Of a stretch of DNA of 64,000 nucleotides, positions 17,239 to 26,431 are shown piece by piece. The stretch spans positions 1 to 64,000 of the forward strand of contig CAJUNE010000002.1 of the NCBI GenBank assembly GCA_910587745.1. The letters run 5' to 3'. The DNA comes from an uncultured Bacilli bacterium (lineage in GTDB: Bacteria > Bacillota_I > Bacilli_A > RF39 > UBA660). The translations under genes and the position numbers were made by a program. Each line of letters opens with the position of its first letter. The stretch's first letter is position 1. The notes below the pieces were generated by a model. It was not told the DNA's origin. It was given only the letters and a program-made list of their open reading frames with translations, and made no database searches.

Positions 17239-18154
17239 AACCTGCCTCCCTTGCTACTTTAGCTCCTTCATTTGATAATAATGCTTCTTTAAATTCTAAT
17301 GTTTTTTTACTTGCATCTTTTCTTGTTACAATATAATATGCTGTCATTAATGGATATGTCTCATTTTCTATAGTTTCATATGTTGGTTTAACTCCATTAA
17401 TACCTAAAAATTTGATATTTGGTGTGCGATACATTATATTAGCATAATAATAGTAAGAATAGCCTAATCCATCTATATTGTTATCATAGTTGGCTACGGC
17501 ATCAATTATTCCTCCCATAGTTGCTACTAATTCAGTTGTCGTTGGTTCTCTTAATGGTACGCCTTTCATAACAAGTGATAACATTCCTGTTTGAGAACCT
17601 GAATTAATTGGTCTTTGATATGGTATTATTCTTGATTTATTTCCTCCGACTTCATCCCAATTATTTATTTTTCCAGAATATATATCAATAACATTCTCTA
17701 ATTTTAAATTATCTACTGGATTTTTAGCGTTGGCATAAAATACAAACCCTTCATTGACAACTTTTGTTACTTCAAGTTCAACATTCTTTTCTTTGGCTAA
17801 AGCTAATTCTTCGGCGCTCGGTTCTGTAACAACTATTAAGTCTGTTTCCCCATTAATTAACTTAACATAGCCTGGATGTGTATTAGTATAATTTTCTTTT
17901 ACTTCATTTAAAAAGTCTTCATCTCCAAAATATTTAGCATACGCATTCATTAATGGTTGAGTTGCTAATGATGCATCTACTCTTAATTTACTATTTGCAA
18001 ATTTGCCTTTTAAATCTTCAGTAACTGGTAGTTCTTCTTGAGGTTTCTTATCAGGTACTTTTGGCTCTTCCTTGGTAAAATGTTTATATGCAAAAAAACA
18101 ACTTGGTGCTAGTATTAATAATACTATTATTGATATAATAACTTTCTTTTTCAT
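17216..18154 (-). CDS. PstS-like substrate-binding protein
   Basis: This 312-residue protein has an N-terminal signal anchor (about 5-24) and a periplasmic-binding-like domain of the PBP_like_2/PstS type. Visible are RVDASLATQPLMNAY, the INNWDEVGG hinge region and RPINSGSQTGM, resembling the PstS phosphate loop. No lipobox cysteine is at the usual position, so it is probably held by the helix. No pstCAB genes follow. Instead it overlaps a thioredoxin-fold membrane protein. It could bind phosphate or another anion. Confidence 0.8.
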   Translation of the reverse strand: MKKKVIISIIVLLILAPSCFFAYKHFTKEEPKVPDKKPQEELPVTEDLKGKFANSKLRVDASLATQPLMNAYAKYFGDEDFLNEVKENYTNTHPGYVKLINGETDLIVVTEPSAEELALAKEKNVELEVTKVVNEGFVFYANAKNPVDNLKLENVIDIYSGKINNWDEVGGNKSRIIPYQRPINSGSQTGMLSLVMKGVPLREPTTTELVATMGGIIDAVANYDNNIDGLGYSYYYYANIMYRTPNIKFLGINGVKPTYETIENETYPLMTAYYIVTRKDASKKTLEFKEALLSNEGAKVAREAGYVPIKKK

Positions 18155-18176
18155 ACTTCAAACTCTCTTTCTTTTT

Positions 18177-18689
18177 TTATCTCCACTCACTAACACTATC
18201 TAGTTCTTTTCTTGGTCGTGGTTTGGGTTTAGCATCACTATATCCTAAGGCTAGAGTTGCTATTAACGTTTTATCAGTGTTTAATAATTCTTTTAATTCT
18301 TCTTCTATCTTTAAAGTATATCCGATCCATAAACTCGATATGTTTAAATCTGTTGCTTTTAATATCATATTTTCGATACATGCGCCAACTGACTGAACAT
18401 CTAAAATTGTATTTTCAATATCAGCATATATCATTATGATGGTATCACTAGTTTTTATAACTTCACTAGTTAAACTGGCTTCAGGAAGCCTTTCTTCTAA
18501 TAAATTTCCTATTTCATTTTTTAAATCTTTATCCTCTTTTATAATTATAAAATGCCATGGTTGGCGATTTTTGGCAGATGGTGCTAAAATTCCACACTCT
18601 AATATTTTTTCAATATCCCTTTTTTCTATTTCTTTTTCATTGTAATGCCTTATGCTTCGACGATTTTTTATCACAGTCTCTAATTCCAT
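18177..18689 (-). CDS. Nitroreductase-family FMN oxidoreductase
   Basis: This 170-residue protein has the FMN-binding RRSIRHY motif (residues 9-15), APSAKNRQPWHFIIIKE (about 35-52) and the C-terminal LALGYSDAKPKPRPRK typical of NfsA/NfsB-like enzymes. It is short, as in single-domain members. It probably reduces nitro compounds or quinones with NAD(P)H; the physiological substrate is unknown. It is separated by 3 bases from the SDR gene upstream, so an operon is likely. Confidence 0.9.
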   Translation of the reverse strand: MELETVIKNRRSIRHYNEKEIEKRDIEKILECGILAPSAKNRQPWHFIIIKEDKDLKNEIGNLLEERLPEASLTSEVIKTSDTIIMIYADIENTILDVQSVGACIENMILKATDLNISSLWIGYTLKIEEELKELLNTDKTLIATLALGYSDAKPKPRPRKELDSVSEWR

Positions 18690-18692
18690 ATT

Positions 18693-19484
18693 CTATACGC
18701 CCATCGAAGAAGTCTCTGGTAAAGTGGATCCTCCATCAATTACTATTCCTTGACCTGTTATATAACTTGCTTCATCGCTTCCTAAGAAAGCTGCTAGCTC
18801 ACCTATTTCTTTAGGGTCTGCTAGTCTACCCATTGGTATAGAGGCTGCTATATCTTCGACAACAGAATTAGGATTTTCCTCGTTTGATAATATCGCCATA
18901 TTGTCTACTAAAGGTGTTTTAACATAACCTGGCATAATTGCATTTACTCTAATATTGTTAGTAACTACTTCCATTGCTAAACTTTTAGTAAAACCTAAAA
19001 CCGCTGCTTTACTCGTGGCATATGCTACTTCTCCACTGTCTGCGACCATTGGACCTGTTACACTTGATAAATTAACTATTGCTCCTTTACCAGTTTTCTT
19101 AATTAATGGTAAAAATACTTTAGTAACATTCCATGTACCATTGATATTGATATCAAAATGGAAATCTCTAGTATTATCATCCATATCTTCAAAAGTAGTA
19201 AGTTTACATACACCAGCATTATTTACTAAAATGTCAATGTGGCCATATCTACTTTCAATTTCTTTGGCACAAGCTTCTAATACTTCTTTGTTTCTAATAT
19301 CAACAATAAAGCCATTAATTTTATTAGGATACTTCGCATTTAGTTCTGTTAGCGTATTTGTTAATGCTTCATTGTAATCTAATATTATGACACTCGCACC
19401 ATATTTTAGATATACTTCTACAATGCCTTTTCCTATACCCATTGCCCCACCAGTTATAACTGCTATCTTATTCTCTAGTTTCAT
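18693..19484 (-). CDS. Short-chain dehydrogenase/reductase
   Basis: This 263-residue Rossmann enzyme has TGGAMGIGKG (TGxxxGxG cofactor site, residues 11-20), NNAGV (about 91), catalytic Ser in LSSVTG and the YATSK catalytic motif (about 154-158). A C-terminal GQGIVIDGGST strand matches classical SDRs. The acidic residue after strand 2 (LDYNEA) favours NAD(H). The substrate is unknown. GGAGG precedes the start. It is probably co-transcribed with the nitroreductase. Confidence 0.93.
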   Translation of the reverse strand: MKLENKIAVITGGAMGIGKGIVEVYLKYGASVIILDYNEALTNTLTELNAKYPNKINGFIVDIRNKEVLEACAKEIESRYGHIDILVNNAGVCKLTTFEDMDDNTRDFHFDININGTWNVTKVFLPLIKKTGKGAIVNLSSVTGPMVADSGEVAYATSKAAVLGFTKSLAMEVVTNNIRVNAIMPGYVKTPLVDNMAILSNEENPNSVVEDIAASIPMGRLADPKEIGELAAFLGSDEASYITGQGIVIDGGSTLPETSSMGV

Positions 19485-19520
19485 ATAATCCTCCTATTAT
19501 TTATAGTATACCACTTATTA

Positions 19521-19551
19521 AATAAAAAAAGCAGAGATTTTTCTCTACTTT
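19521..19551 (-). terminator. Rho-independent terminator after leuS
   Basis: On minus, AAAGTAGAGA and TCTCTGCTTT form a 10-bp stem (one G-U) with AAAA loop, followed by TTTTATT. Confidence 0.85.
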
Positions 19552-19555
19552 ATTT

Positions 19556-22402
19556 TTACTTTACAACTATATTGATTATTTTATTTGGAACTATTATAGT
19601 TTTAACTATTTCTTTGCCTTCTAAATATTTAGTAACTTTTTCATCTTTTAATGCTAAATCTTTTAAAACTTCTTCTTCAGTATTTAAAGCAACTTTAATG
19701 GTGTTACGAAGTTTGCCATTTACAGATATAGCTATATTAACTTCATCATCTACTAATTTTTCTTCGTCATATGTTGGCCAAGGCTCATATGCAATAGTAT
19801 TATTATGACCATACATTTCCCATATCTCTTCACCTAAATGTGGGGTTACACATGATAACATCTTAATAAAACCTTCTGCATAAACTTTCGGACATTTCAT
19901 AGTTTTATAACAAACATTTACAAAAACCATAAATTGACTAATTGCTGTGTTAAATCCTAATGTCTCAAAATCATTGGTTACTTTTTTAACCATTGTGTGA
20001 TAGGCTTTATCTAATGAACCATCATTATTATCTGTGATATTTTCCATATTGGTGAAGAAACGCCATACTCTATCTACAAACTTTTTAGCTCCTTCAACAC
20101 CTTTACTACTCCATGGTTTGGAATCTTCAATTGGTCCCATAAACATTTCATATAATCTTAATGTGTCAGCACCATAACTTGCTGCGATATCTTTAGGGTC
20201 AATAGCAAACTCAGGATATCTTTTTCCCATTTTGATACCATTTTCACCTAGTATCATTCCTTGATGAACTAGTTTTTTAAATGGTTCTTTAACAGGTGAT
20301 AAACCTTTATCATATAAATAATTGTTCCAAATTCTAGAATACATTAAATGCCCTACAGCGTGCTCTGGTCCACCCATATATAAATCAACTGGTAACCAAT
20401 GTTTGGCTAATTCTTGATTACAAAATTCTTTATCATTATTTGGGTCGATATATCTTAAATAATACCAACTAGAACCAGCACTGCCTGGCATAGTGGATGT
20501 TTCTCTTACTCCTTTAATACCATTTTCGGTAACGTATGTTTTCCATTCAACAGCATTCTCTAAAGGAGCCTTTCCATTGTGACCTTTGTAATCTTTTAAT
20601 TCTGGTAAAACAAGAGGTAATTCTTTATCTTCAAGTAATATATCTTCACCATTTTCTAAATGAACAATTGGAACTGGTTCGCCCCAATATCTTTGACGAG
20701 CAAATATCCATTCTCTAAACTTATAATTAATTTTCTTAGAGCCTAATCCTCTTTCTTCTAACCATGCAACCATTTTATTAATAGCTTCTTCTTTATTTAA
20801 ACCATTTAAAATGTCAGAATTAATGTGAGTTCCATCATCAGTGTATGCGCCCTCACCTTTCATTAATAATGAAAAGCTATATTTGTGAGCTTCATTAGTT
20901 AATGTATCTATTAAATTTTCTTTATCTATCCATTTGATATCAGCGATATCTTGCTCTTCTTTGGAAATAGCTATTTGTTCTAAACTTTTTAACTTTCCAA
21001 CAACTGTATAACAAGTTATATGGCGATTTACATCTTTATGGGCTGCATAAAATGTATCATAATAAATAAATTCCATCTCTCTTAAATCCGCAAAATCTGT
21101 ATATCCTGTTTCTTCTGTAATTTCTCTTTTAGCAGCTTCGATTGGTGTCTCTTTACCTTCAATGCCACCCATTACAAAATCTATCCAGTTATATTTTTTG
21201 TTATTTACACACAAATATTTATCTTCAGTTGGATGTTTAATTATAGCATTTACTACTCTTCTTTCAGTCATGGGTTTATCACTTCTTACTTCAGAAGAAC
21301 CACTGCCAATAAAGTTTTTAGCTAATACTTGAATTATTGGAATATTAAATTTTTTAGCAAATTCATAATCTCTTTCATCATGGGCTGGAACTGCCATTAT
21401 TGCTCCTGTACCATAACTTGCTAAAACATAATCACTTATATAAATAGGTATTTTAGTATCATTAACAGGATTTATAGCATATGCACCAGTGAATACTCCT
21501 GTTTTATCTTTATTTAGTTCTGTTCTTTCTAAATCACTTTTACTAGCGCATACTTTTTTGTATTCTAAAACTTCTTCTTTTTTATCTGGTGTAGTTATTA
21601 TATCAACATATTCATGTTCGGGTGCTAATACACAATATGTAGCACCATATAATGTATCTGGACGAGTTGTAAATACGGTAAAATCTAAATCATGGTTATC
21701 AATTTTAAATTTAACATGGGCTCCAATAGATTTACCAATCCAATGTGCTTGCATCTCTTTAGTAGATTCGGGCCAATCAATTTCATTTAAGCCTTCTAAT
21801 AACCTTTCCGCAAATTTGGGTTGGTCTATACATAACTGTTTCATTTTCTTACGAATTACAGGGTAGCCCCCTCTTTCAGATTTTCCATCAATTACTTCAT
21901 CATTTGATAAAACAGTTCCTAATTCTTCACACCAATTAACAGGCATATCGATATATTTAGCATAACCATCTTTGTATAATTCTTTAAATATCCATTGAGT
22001 CCATTTATAATATTTTGGATCACTTGTAGATATCATTTTTGACCAGTCATAATCAAAACCTAAAGTATTTAATTGTTCACTAAAATATTTAATATTTTTT
22101 TCAGTAAAACCACTTGGATGATTGCCAGTTTGAACTGCATATTGCTCTGCGGGCAAACCAAAAGAATCATAACCCATTGGGTGTAATACATTATATCCTT
22201 GCATTCTTTTCATACGTGATACTATATCTGTTGCTGTATATCCTTCAACATGTCCTGCATGTAAACCAACACCACTTGGATAAGGGAACATATCTAATAC
22301 ATAATATTTTGGTTTACTAAAATCCCAAACATCAGTTTTAAAAGTTTCATTTTCTTGCCAATATTTTTGCCATTTTTGTTCTATAGTTTTATAATCGTAC
22401 AT
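19556..22402 (-). CDS. leuS: Leucyl-tRNA synthetase with an inserted NUDIX domain
   Basis: This 948-residue class I synthetase charges tRNA-Leu. The HIGH-type motif is [12 protein letters not shown] (about 41-52). The editing domain keeps TTRPDT and [13 protein letters not shown]. The KMSKS loop reads KMGKR (about 725). Between about residues 370 and 505, after the editing domain, lies an extra domain with a perfect NUDIX box: GGIEGKE, then REITEETGY (GX5EX7REUXEEXGU). Typical bacterial LeuRS is about 800-880 residues without such an insert. The NUDIX residues are intact, so a hydrolase acting on a nucleotide is possible; this is inference. Confidence 0.96.
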   Translation of the reverse strand: MYDYKTIEQKWQKYWQENETFKTDVWDFSKPKYYVLDMFPYPSGVGLHAGHVEGYTATDIVSRMKRMQGYNVLHPMGYDSFGLPAEQYAVQTGNHPSGFTEKNIKYFSEQLNTLGFDYDWSKMISTSDPKYYKWTQWIFKELYKDGYAKYIDMPVNWCEELGTVLSNDEVIDGKSERGGYPVIRKKMKQLCIDQPKFAERLLEGLNEIDWPESTKEMQAHWIGKSIGAHVKFKIDNHDLDFTVFTTRPDTLYGATYCVLAPEHEYVDIITTPDKKEEVLEYKKVCASKSDLERTELNKDKTGVFTGAYAINPVNDTKIPIYISDYVLASYGTGAIMAVPAHDERDYEFAKKFNIPIIQVLAKNFIGSGSSEVRSDKPMTERRVVNAIIKHPTEDKYLCVNNKKYNWIDFVMGGIEGKETPIEAAKREITEETGYTDFADLREMEFIYYDTFYAAHKDVNRHITCYTVVGKLKSLEQIAISKEEQDIADIKWIDKENLIDTLTNEAHKYSFSLLMKGEGAYTDDGTHINSDILNGLNKEEAINKMVAWLEERGLGSKKINYKFREWIFARQRYWGEPVPIVHLENGEDILLEDKELPLVLPELKDYKGHNGKAPLENAVEWKTYVTENGIKGVRETSTMPGSAGSSWYYLRYIDPNNDKEFCNQELAKHWLPVDLYMGGPEHAVGHLMYSRIWNNYLYDKGLSPVKEPFKKLVHQGMILGENGIKMGKRYPEFAIDPKDIAASYGADTLRLYEMFMGPIEDSKPWSSKGVEGAKKFVDRVWRFFTNMENITDNNDGSLDKAYHTMVKKVTNDFETLGFNTAISQFMVFVNVCYKTMKCPKVYAEGFIKMLSCVTPHLGEEIWEMYGHNNTIAYEPWPTYDEEKLVDDEVNIAISVNGKLRNTIKVALNTEEEVLKDLALKDEKVTKYLEGKEIVKTIIVPNKIINIVVK

Positions 22403-22488
22403 ATAAGCCCTCTTTTCTTATAATTATAGTTTAAATTATATAGTTTGAGTGGTTAAATGTCAATTGTTTTATTGTTTACCACTTAAAA

Positions 22489-22510
22489 AGAAATATCTAT
22501 TGATATCTCT
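22489..22510 (-). terminator. Rho-independent terminator of the GreA-like gene
   Basis: On minus, AGAGATATC and GATATTTCT form a 9-bp stem (one G-U) with AATA loop and a TTTTT run. It overlaps the stop codon. Confidence 0.7.
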
Positions 22511-23025
22511 TATTTTCTTTCAACTGGTTTATCTTCTGTTAATAATTTTTGTTTAATGTGAACAGACATTTTTCTTTCACCAACTTGATATGTATATATT
22601 CCTCCAATAACTTGATTGTATAGAGCTCTTCCAAGAGGTGAATTAATCGAAATTTTATCTTCATTATGTAATGTTCCTATGGTTGCTGTTAATTCAGTTT
22701 CCATTTCTTCAACATCATGTGATGGAAACATTATTTCTAATAATAATCTGTCACCTATATCTACTCTTGTATCTTCTCCGTGTTTTTCAATAATTTTTAT
22801 TCGATCTCTTTTTTTTCGCAAATCTTGTAAATTATCTAAAATCAATTTTTCTCTTCTAACTAAATCACATGAGGTTGCACTTGAATAGTGTTCATCTAAT
22901 AAAATATCTTTTGCTTCTGTACTTCTTGTTGCTAAAAAACTTTTTAATTCTTCTTCTAATGCACTTATTCTTTGTAAATAATCCTTATAACCTACAACAT
23001 CTAAATAATATATATTTTCTTCCAT
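22510..23025 (-). CDS. GreA/GreB-family transcription elongation factor-like protein
   Basis: This 171-residue protein has an N-terminal coiled coil (about 10-75) and a C-terminal FKBP-like GreA domain (about 90-165), with SINSPLGRALYNQVIGG, the usual SPLGxALLGxxxGD family sequence in a modified form. Gre factors bind the RNA polymerase secondary channel and stimulate cleavage of backtracked RNA. The coiled-coil tip lacks a clearly typical DE pair, so cleavage activity is uncertain. A good GAGG ribosome-binding site precedes the ATG. Confidence 0.8.
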   Translation of the reverse strand: MEENIYYLDVVGYKDYLQRISALEEELKSFLATRSTEAKDILLDEHYSSATSCDLVRREKLILDNLQDLRKKRDRIKIIEKHGEDTRVDIGDRLLLEIMFPSHDVEEMETELTATIGTLHNEDKISINSPLGRALYNQVIGGIYTYQVGERKMSVHIKQKLLTEDKPVERK

Positions 23026-23058
23026 ATATTTACCTCCTCTTAATTTGAATATAATTAT

Positions 23059-24096
23059 TTATTTTAAATCTTTTCTTACTCTTAAAATCATTTCTCTTTT
23101 AAGTTTTGTTCCTTTGTATTCATCGTCTAAATTTGGTATGCCATTTAATGCATTTTGAAGTTTTTCTCTTAATTCTTCATTTTCCATATAGTATATAGCA
23201 ATTGTTATTATTTCAACGTTCTTACTTTCTATAATTTTATCTACAGCATAACTTGAACAAGGTCTATTACATATAGCTAAGGTGATTATATAATTTAACC
23301 AAAAATCAGTTTTTTTTGCATTGCCATTTTCATTTAAAATGTAATCTATCATTCCAATATACGTTGTGTTTTCTGTATTCTTTATTAAATCAATAATTCT
23401 TATATAGTCTTTACTTTCGACTATACCTTTTATAATTTTATCTCTTGAGTCTTTATTATCTACTTCATGGTCTTTTAAAAACATACTTAAGTGAACTGCG
23501 TAAATACCCGTTTTTTTGGCATTTAATAACCCTTCTGCAAATTCGTTTATTGATACAATAGTTGCAATATTCGCTACAGCAACAATGTATCTTGAATCTT
23601 TTAGTTCGATTACTCTTCTTTCTAATAACTCTTTTGTTTCTGGATTTAATTTTGAACCAATGTCTCTAAGCATGTAAAAAATATATGTACTATTATCATA
23701 TTTTGCCATAGCAGCAGCTAGTTTCTCAATTGGCGCAAACATAATACCTCTCGCATAATAATACATTCTGATTGGATCTTTGCTTCTTATCATTCCTTTA
23801 CTAAGTTCATTTAAAATTTTCTTTTTTTCTTCTTCTGATAAATCTTTTAAATTTTGAATAAAATAGGCATATTCTAAAATATAATAACTGTCTAATTTTT
23901 TAGATAAAGTATTCGCTACTCTTCCTTTATTTATCCTCTCTATATGTTTTCCACATAAATATATTAGTCTAGTATCATTAGAACTAAAAATATAATCTTC
24001 AATAAATTTTAATTCAACTTCCCCTGCTTTAATTAAATTATTTAACTCTTTTATTCTTTCTTCTTTTGATTCTAATAATACTTCTTCAACACTCAT
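23059..24096 (-). CDS. Alpha-helical repeat protein of unknown function
   Basis: I do not recognise a named family. The 345-residue protein is predicted all-helical, with recurring units of about 30-35 residues (for example KDPIRMYYYARGI, KDSRYIVAVANIA, KDYIRIIDLIKN). This suggests a HEAT/ARM-like or leucine-variant solenoid. There is no signal peptide or membrane helix. It lies 33 bases upstream of the GreA-like gene and is probably co-transcribed with it. A scaffold role is the most that can be inferred. Confidence 0.6.
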   Translation of the reverse strand: MSVEEVLLESKEERIKELNNLIKAGEVELKFIEDYIFSSNDTRLIYLCGKHIERINKGRVANTLSKKLDSYYILEYAYFIQNLKDLSEEEKKKILNELSKGMIRSKDPIRMYYYARGIMFAPIEKLAAAMAKYDNSTYIFYMLRDIGSKLNPETKELLERRVIELKDSRYIVAVANIATIVSINEFAEGLLNAKKTGIYAVHLSMFLKDHEVDNKDSRDKIIKGIVESKDYIRIIDLIKNTENTTYIGMIDYILNENGNAKKTDFWLNYIITLAICNRPCSSYAVDKIIESKNVEIITIAIYYMENEELREKLQNALNGIPNLDDEYKGTKLKREMILRVRKDLK

Positions 24097-24170
24097 AAAA
24101 AACTCCTATATATTTTTTATTATACTTTTATTTAATTCTTTTGTAAATATAATTAGTTTATAAGTATATT

Positions 24171-24437
24171 TTAATAATATTTATTCTTTTCTTTAACTTT
24201 TACTATCTTTATTGTATAACCTATAGGACCAATTATTTTTAATAAATTTATTATACTTGGAGAATGCATACCCGCTTCAATTCTAGCAATTTTTTCACGA
24301 GATACTCCAGAATATTTAGAAAATAAATCTTGAGTTAAATTGTTTTCTTTCCGAAAACGAGTAAAGTCTTTAATAAATATTGCATTTAATTCTTCGGGGT
24401 TAAATGATGCTTCAATATAGTTTTTATTATAGTTCAT
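24171..24437 (-). CDS. XRE-family regulator (HigA/HipB-like size), orphan
   Basis: This 88-residue HTH protein has residues about 28-65 reading as a Cro/C1 domain (ENNLTQDLFSKYSGVSREKI, ARIEAGMHSPS). The C-terminal LLKIIGPIGYTIKIVKV strand resembles antitoxin-type XRE proteins. No toxin gene adjoins. A perfect 8+4+8 palindrome lies upstream, between this gene and the divergent acyl-CoA synthetase. It may regulate itself and that enzyme. Confidence 0.8.
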   Translation of the reverse strand: MNYNKNYIEASFNPEELNAIFIKDFTRFRKENNLTQDLFSKYSGVSREKIARIEAGMHSPSIINLLKIIGPIGYTIKIVKVKEKNKYY

Positions 24438-24455
24438 TTTTCTTCACCAACCATA

Positions 24456-24475
24456 TTGTATCATAATTGATACAA
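24456..24475. promoter_or_regulatory. Palindromic operator between XRE gene and acyl-CoA synthetase
   Basis: TTGTATCA and TGATACAA form a perfect inverted repeat around TAAT. It is 19 bases upstream of the XRE start in the divergent promoter region, the normal place for an XRE dimer site. Confidence 0.65.
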
Positions 24476-24542
24476 GTTTTCTAATAATATATTGCATTTG
24501 GGAAGAAATTATTATATATTTAATTTAGAAATGAGGTAAATT

Positions 24543-26345
24543 ATGGAAAAAAATAAGATCATTTTTGAAGACTTACATCGTACTGGTGAAGTTAGAGAAA
24601 TGGAAATGCCAAATCAATCTAAGTATAATTTTCTTCTTGAAAGAAACAAAAAATATATGAATTTTAACGCACTTAGCTTTGAAGGTATGAAAGATAAAGT
24701 TACTTACGAAGAATTGCATGATAAAATATGGCAATATGCTAAAGCTTTATATAAGAAAGGAATTCGTAAAGGTGATTTAATTGGTTTTTGTGCCGTTAAT
24801 ACACCTGAGTCTATTTATATAATGTATGCCCTTGATATAATAGGAGCTATTACAGTTGGACTTAGCCCTCTTAATAATGAATATCAAATGCGTAGAGATA
24901 TTGAAATGATTAAACCGCAAAGAGTTATTACTGTTGATATGTTTTATGGTAATCTAAAAGGCTCTTTGAATGATTTTAATGTTTCACCTATTTTATATTC
25001 TCCTATTGAATCAATGCAAAGCCCAATTATAAAAGCAATTTATAAAATGAAACAGATTAAAGAAGGTAATTTTAAATTTGGCAAAGATTTTGATTTAAAA
25101 AGTATTGTTAAAGATGGCAGTGATAGCGAAATTGAGAGATGGGCATATAGTCCAGACTATGTTTCAGATATTATGTTTACTGGCGGTTCAACTGGTAGAC
25201 ATAAAGGTGTTGAACTATATGGTAATGGTTTTAACTGTTTAATTAAAGCTTTAGATAGAGTATTTTTCTTAGAGCCAGGACAAATTCATTTAGGAAACGT
25301 TCCTGTAAATCATATGGTTTTTGGTAAAGCATTAACTCACTATGTATTATGTAATAATATGGAATATGCGCTTACTTTAAAAATGGGACCTAATGATTTT
25401 ACTGACGAAATCATTAGAACAGGAGCTAATGGTATTATGGGTGGACCTATTCACTTTGAAAATATGATTAATAACTCTAAAATAACGCCTGGTTCTTTGG
25501 CTACTGTTGAACAAGCTGTATCTGGTGGCGAAGCTTTTAAATTAAGAAAAAAACAAGAAGTTGAAGAAACATTAAGAAAAGGTGGCTCTAACGCTGTTAT
25601 TGCTAATGCAATTGGCGCAACTGAAACTGAATCAGTAACACACGTAGATATTATAGATACAAGAAACTTACCTTTCCCATATTATGTTGATTATAATAAG
25701 GAACCTGTTACTTGCGGATATCCTATTCCTGGCATTGAATATAGAATTGTTGATAAAACTGCTTTAACAGAACGTGGAGAGATTATTGATGTTGCTCCTG
25801 GAGAATCTGGTTTATTCTTAGTTAGTGGTCCAACTATTATGAAAGGTTATTATCAAAATCCAGAAGAAAATGCAAAAGTATTTGTAACTGATAGTGATGG
25901 CAAAGTTTGGTTTAACCAAGGCGACTTAATGAGAGCTACTGGTAAAGATTTTAAGAAGACTGAATTTACTGGACGTGTAAAAAGAAATTTTGTTAGTGGT
26001 GTTTCAAATATTTATCCAGAAGAAATCGAAGAACTACTTTTAAAATTTGACGAAATTAGAGAAGCTGTTATAGTTAGTGTGCCTGATGAAAAATATCAAT
26101 ACTTACCAGTATATCATATAAGTTTAAATTATGAGTGTGATACTGAAGCACTAAAAGGTAAAATAGATGAGCTTATTTATAGAACTGTAGGCGAAGATGC
26201 ATTACCTGGATTAATTGAATATACTTTAAGTCCACTTCCTAGAACTGATAATGGTAAACTTAATGCGCCTATATTAGAGCAAGCTGATAGAGAAAAATAT
26301 ATTGGCGAGAATAAAGCTAACAGCTTAGTTAGAATGAAATACTAA
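24543..26345 (+). CDS. AMP-forming acyl-CoA synthetase/ligase
   Basis: This 600-residue ANL-superfamily adenylate-forming enzyme has the P-loop TGGSTGRHKG (about 213-222), the A5-type AIGATETES motif (about 362), the GDLMRATG aspartate (about 460) and the C-terminal lysine in LPRTDNGKLNAP (about 575). It activates a carboxylic acid as acyl-AMP, probably then acyl-CoA. The acid is unknown. Lack of a carrier domain argues against an NRPS module. It is divergent from an XRE gene with a palindromic operator between, so control by that protein is plausible. Confidence 0.9.
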   Translation: MEKNKIIFEDLHRTGEVREMEMPNQSKYNFLLERNKKYMNFNALSFEGMKDKVTYEELHDKIWQYAKALYKKGIRKGDLIGFCAVNTPESIYIMYALDIIGAITVGLSPLNNEYQMRRDIEMIKPQRVITVDMFYGNLKGSLNDFNVSPILYSPIESMQSPIIKAIYKMKQIKEGNFKFGKDFDLKSIVKDGSDSEIERWAYSPDYVSDIMFTGGSTGRHKGVELYGNGFNCLIKALDRVFFLEPGQIHLGNVPVNHMVFGKALTHYVLCNNMEYALTLKMGPNDFTDEIIRTGANGIMGGPIHFENMINNSKITPGSLATVEQAVSGGEAFKLRKKQEVEETLRKGGSNAVIANAIGATETESVTHVDIIDTRNLPFPYYVDYNKEPVTCGYPIPGIEYRIVDKTALTERGEIIDVAPGESGLFLVSGPTIMKGYYQNPEENAKVFVTDSDGKVWFNQGDLMRATGKDFKKTEFTGRVKRNFVSGVSNIYPEEIEELLLKFDEIREAVIVSVPDEKYQYLPVYHISLNYECDTEALKGKIDELIYRTVGEDALPGLIEYTLSPLPRTDNGKLNAPILEQADREKYIGENKANSLVRMKY

Positions 26346-26431
26346 ATTTAGTATTTCTTTTTATTTGGTTTAATTGCATTTAGATTTTAGATGTGTTAAA
26401 ATATTATTATAAAGAATAGGAAGTTGATAAT

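Noticed and set aside
24171..24437. HigBA-type toxin-antitoxin module
   Set aside because: There is no toxin-like gene on either side of this XRE protein.
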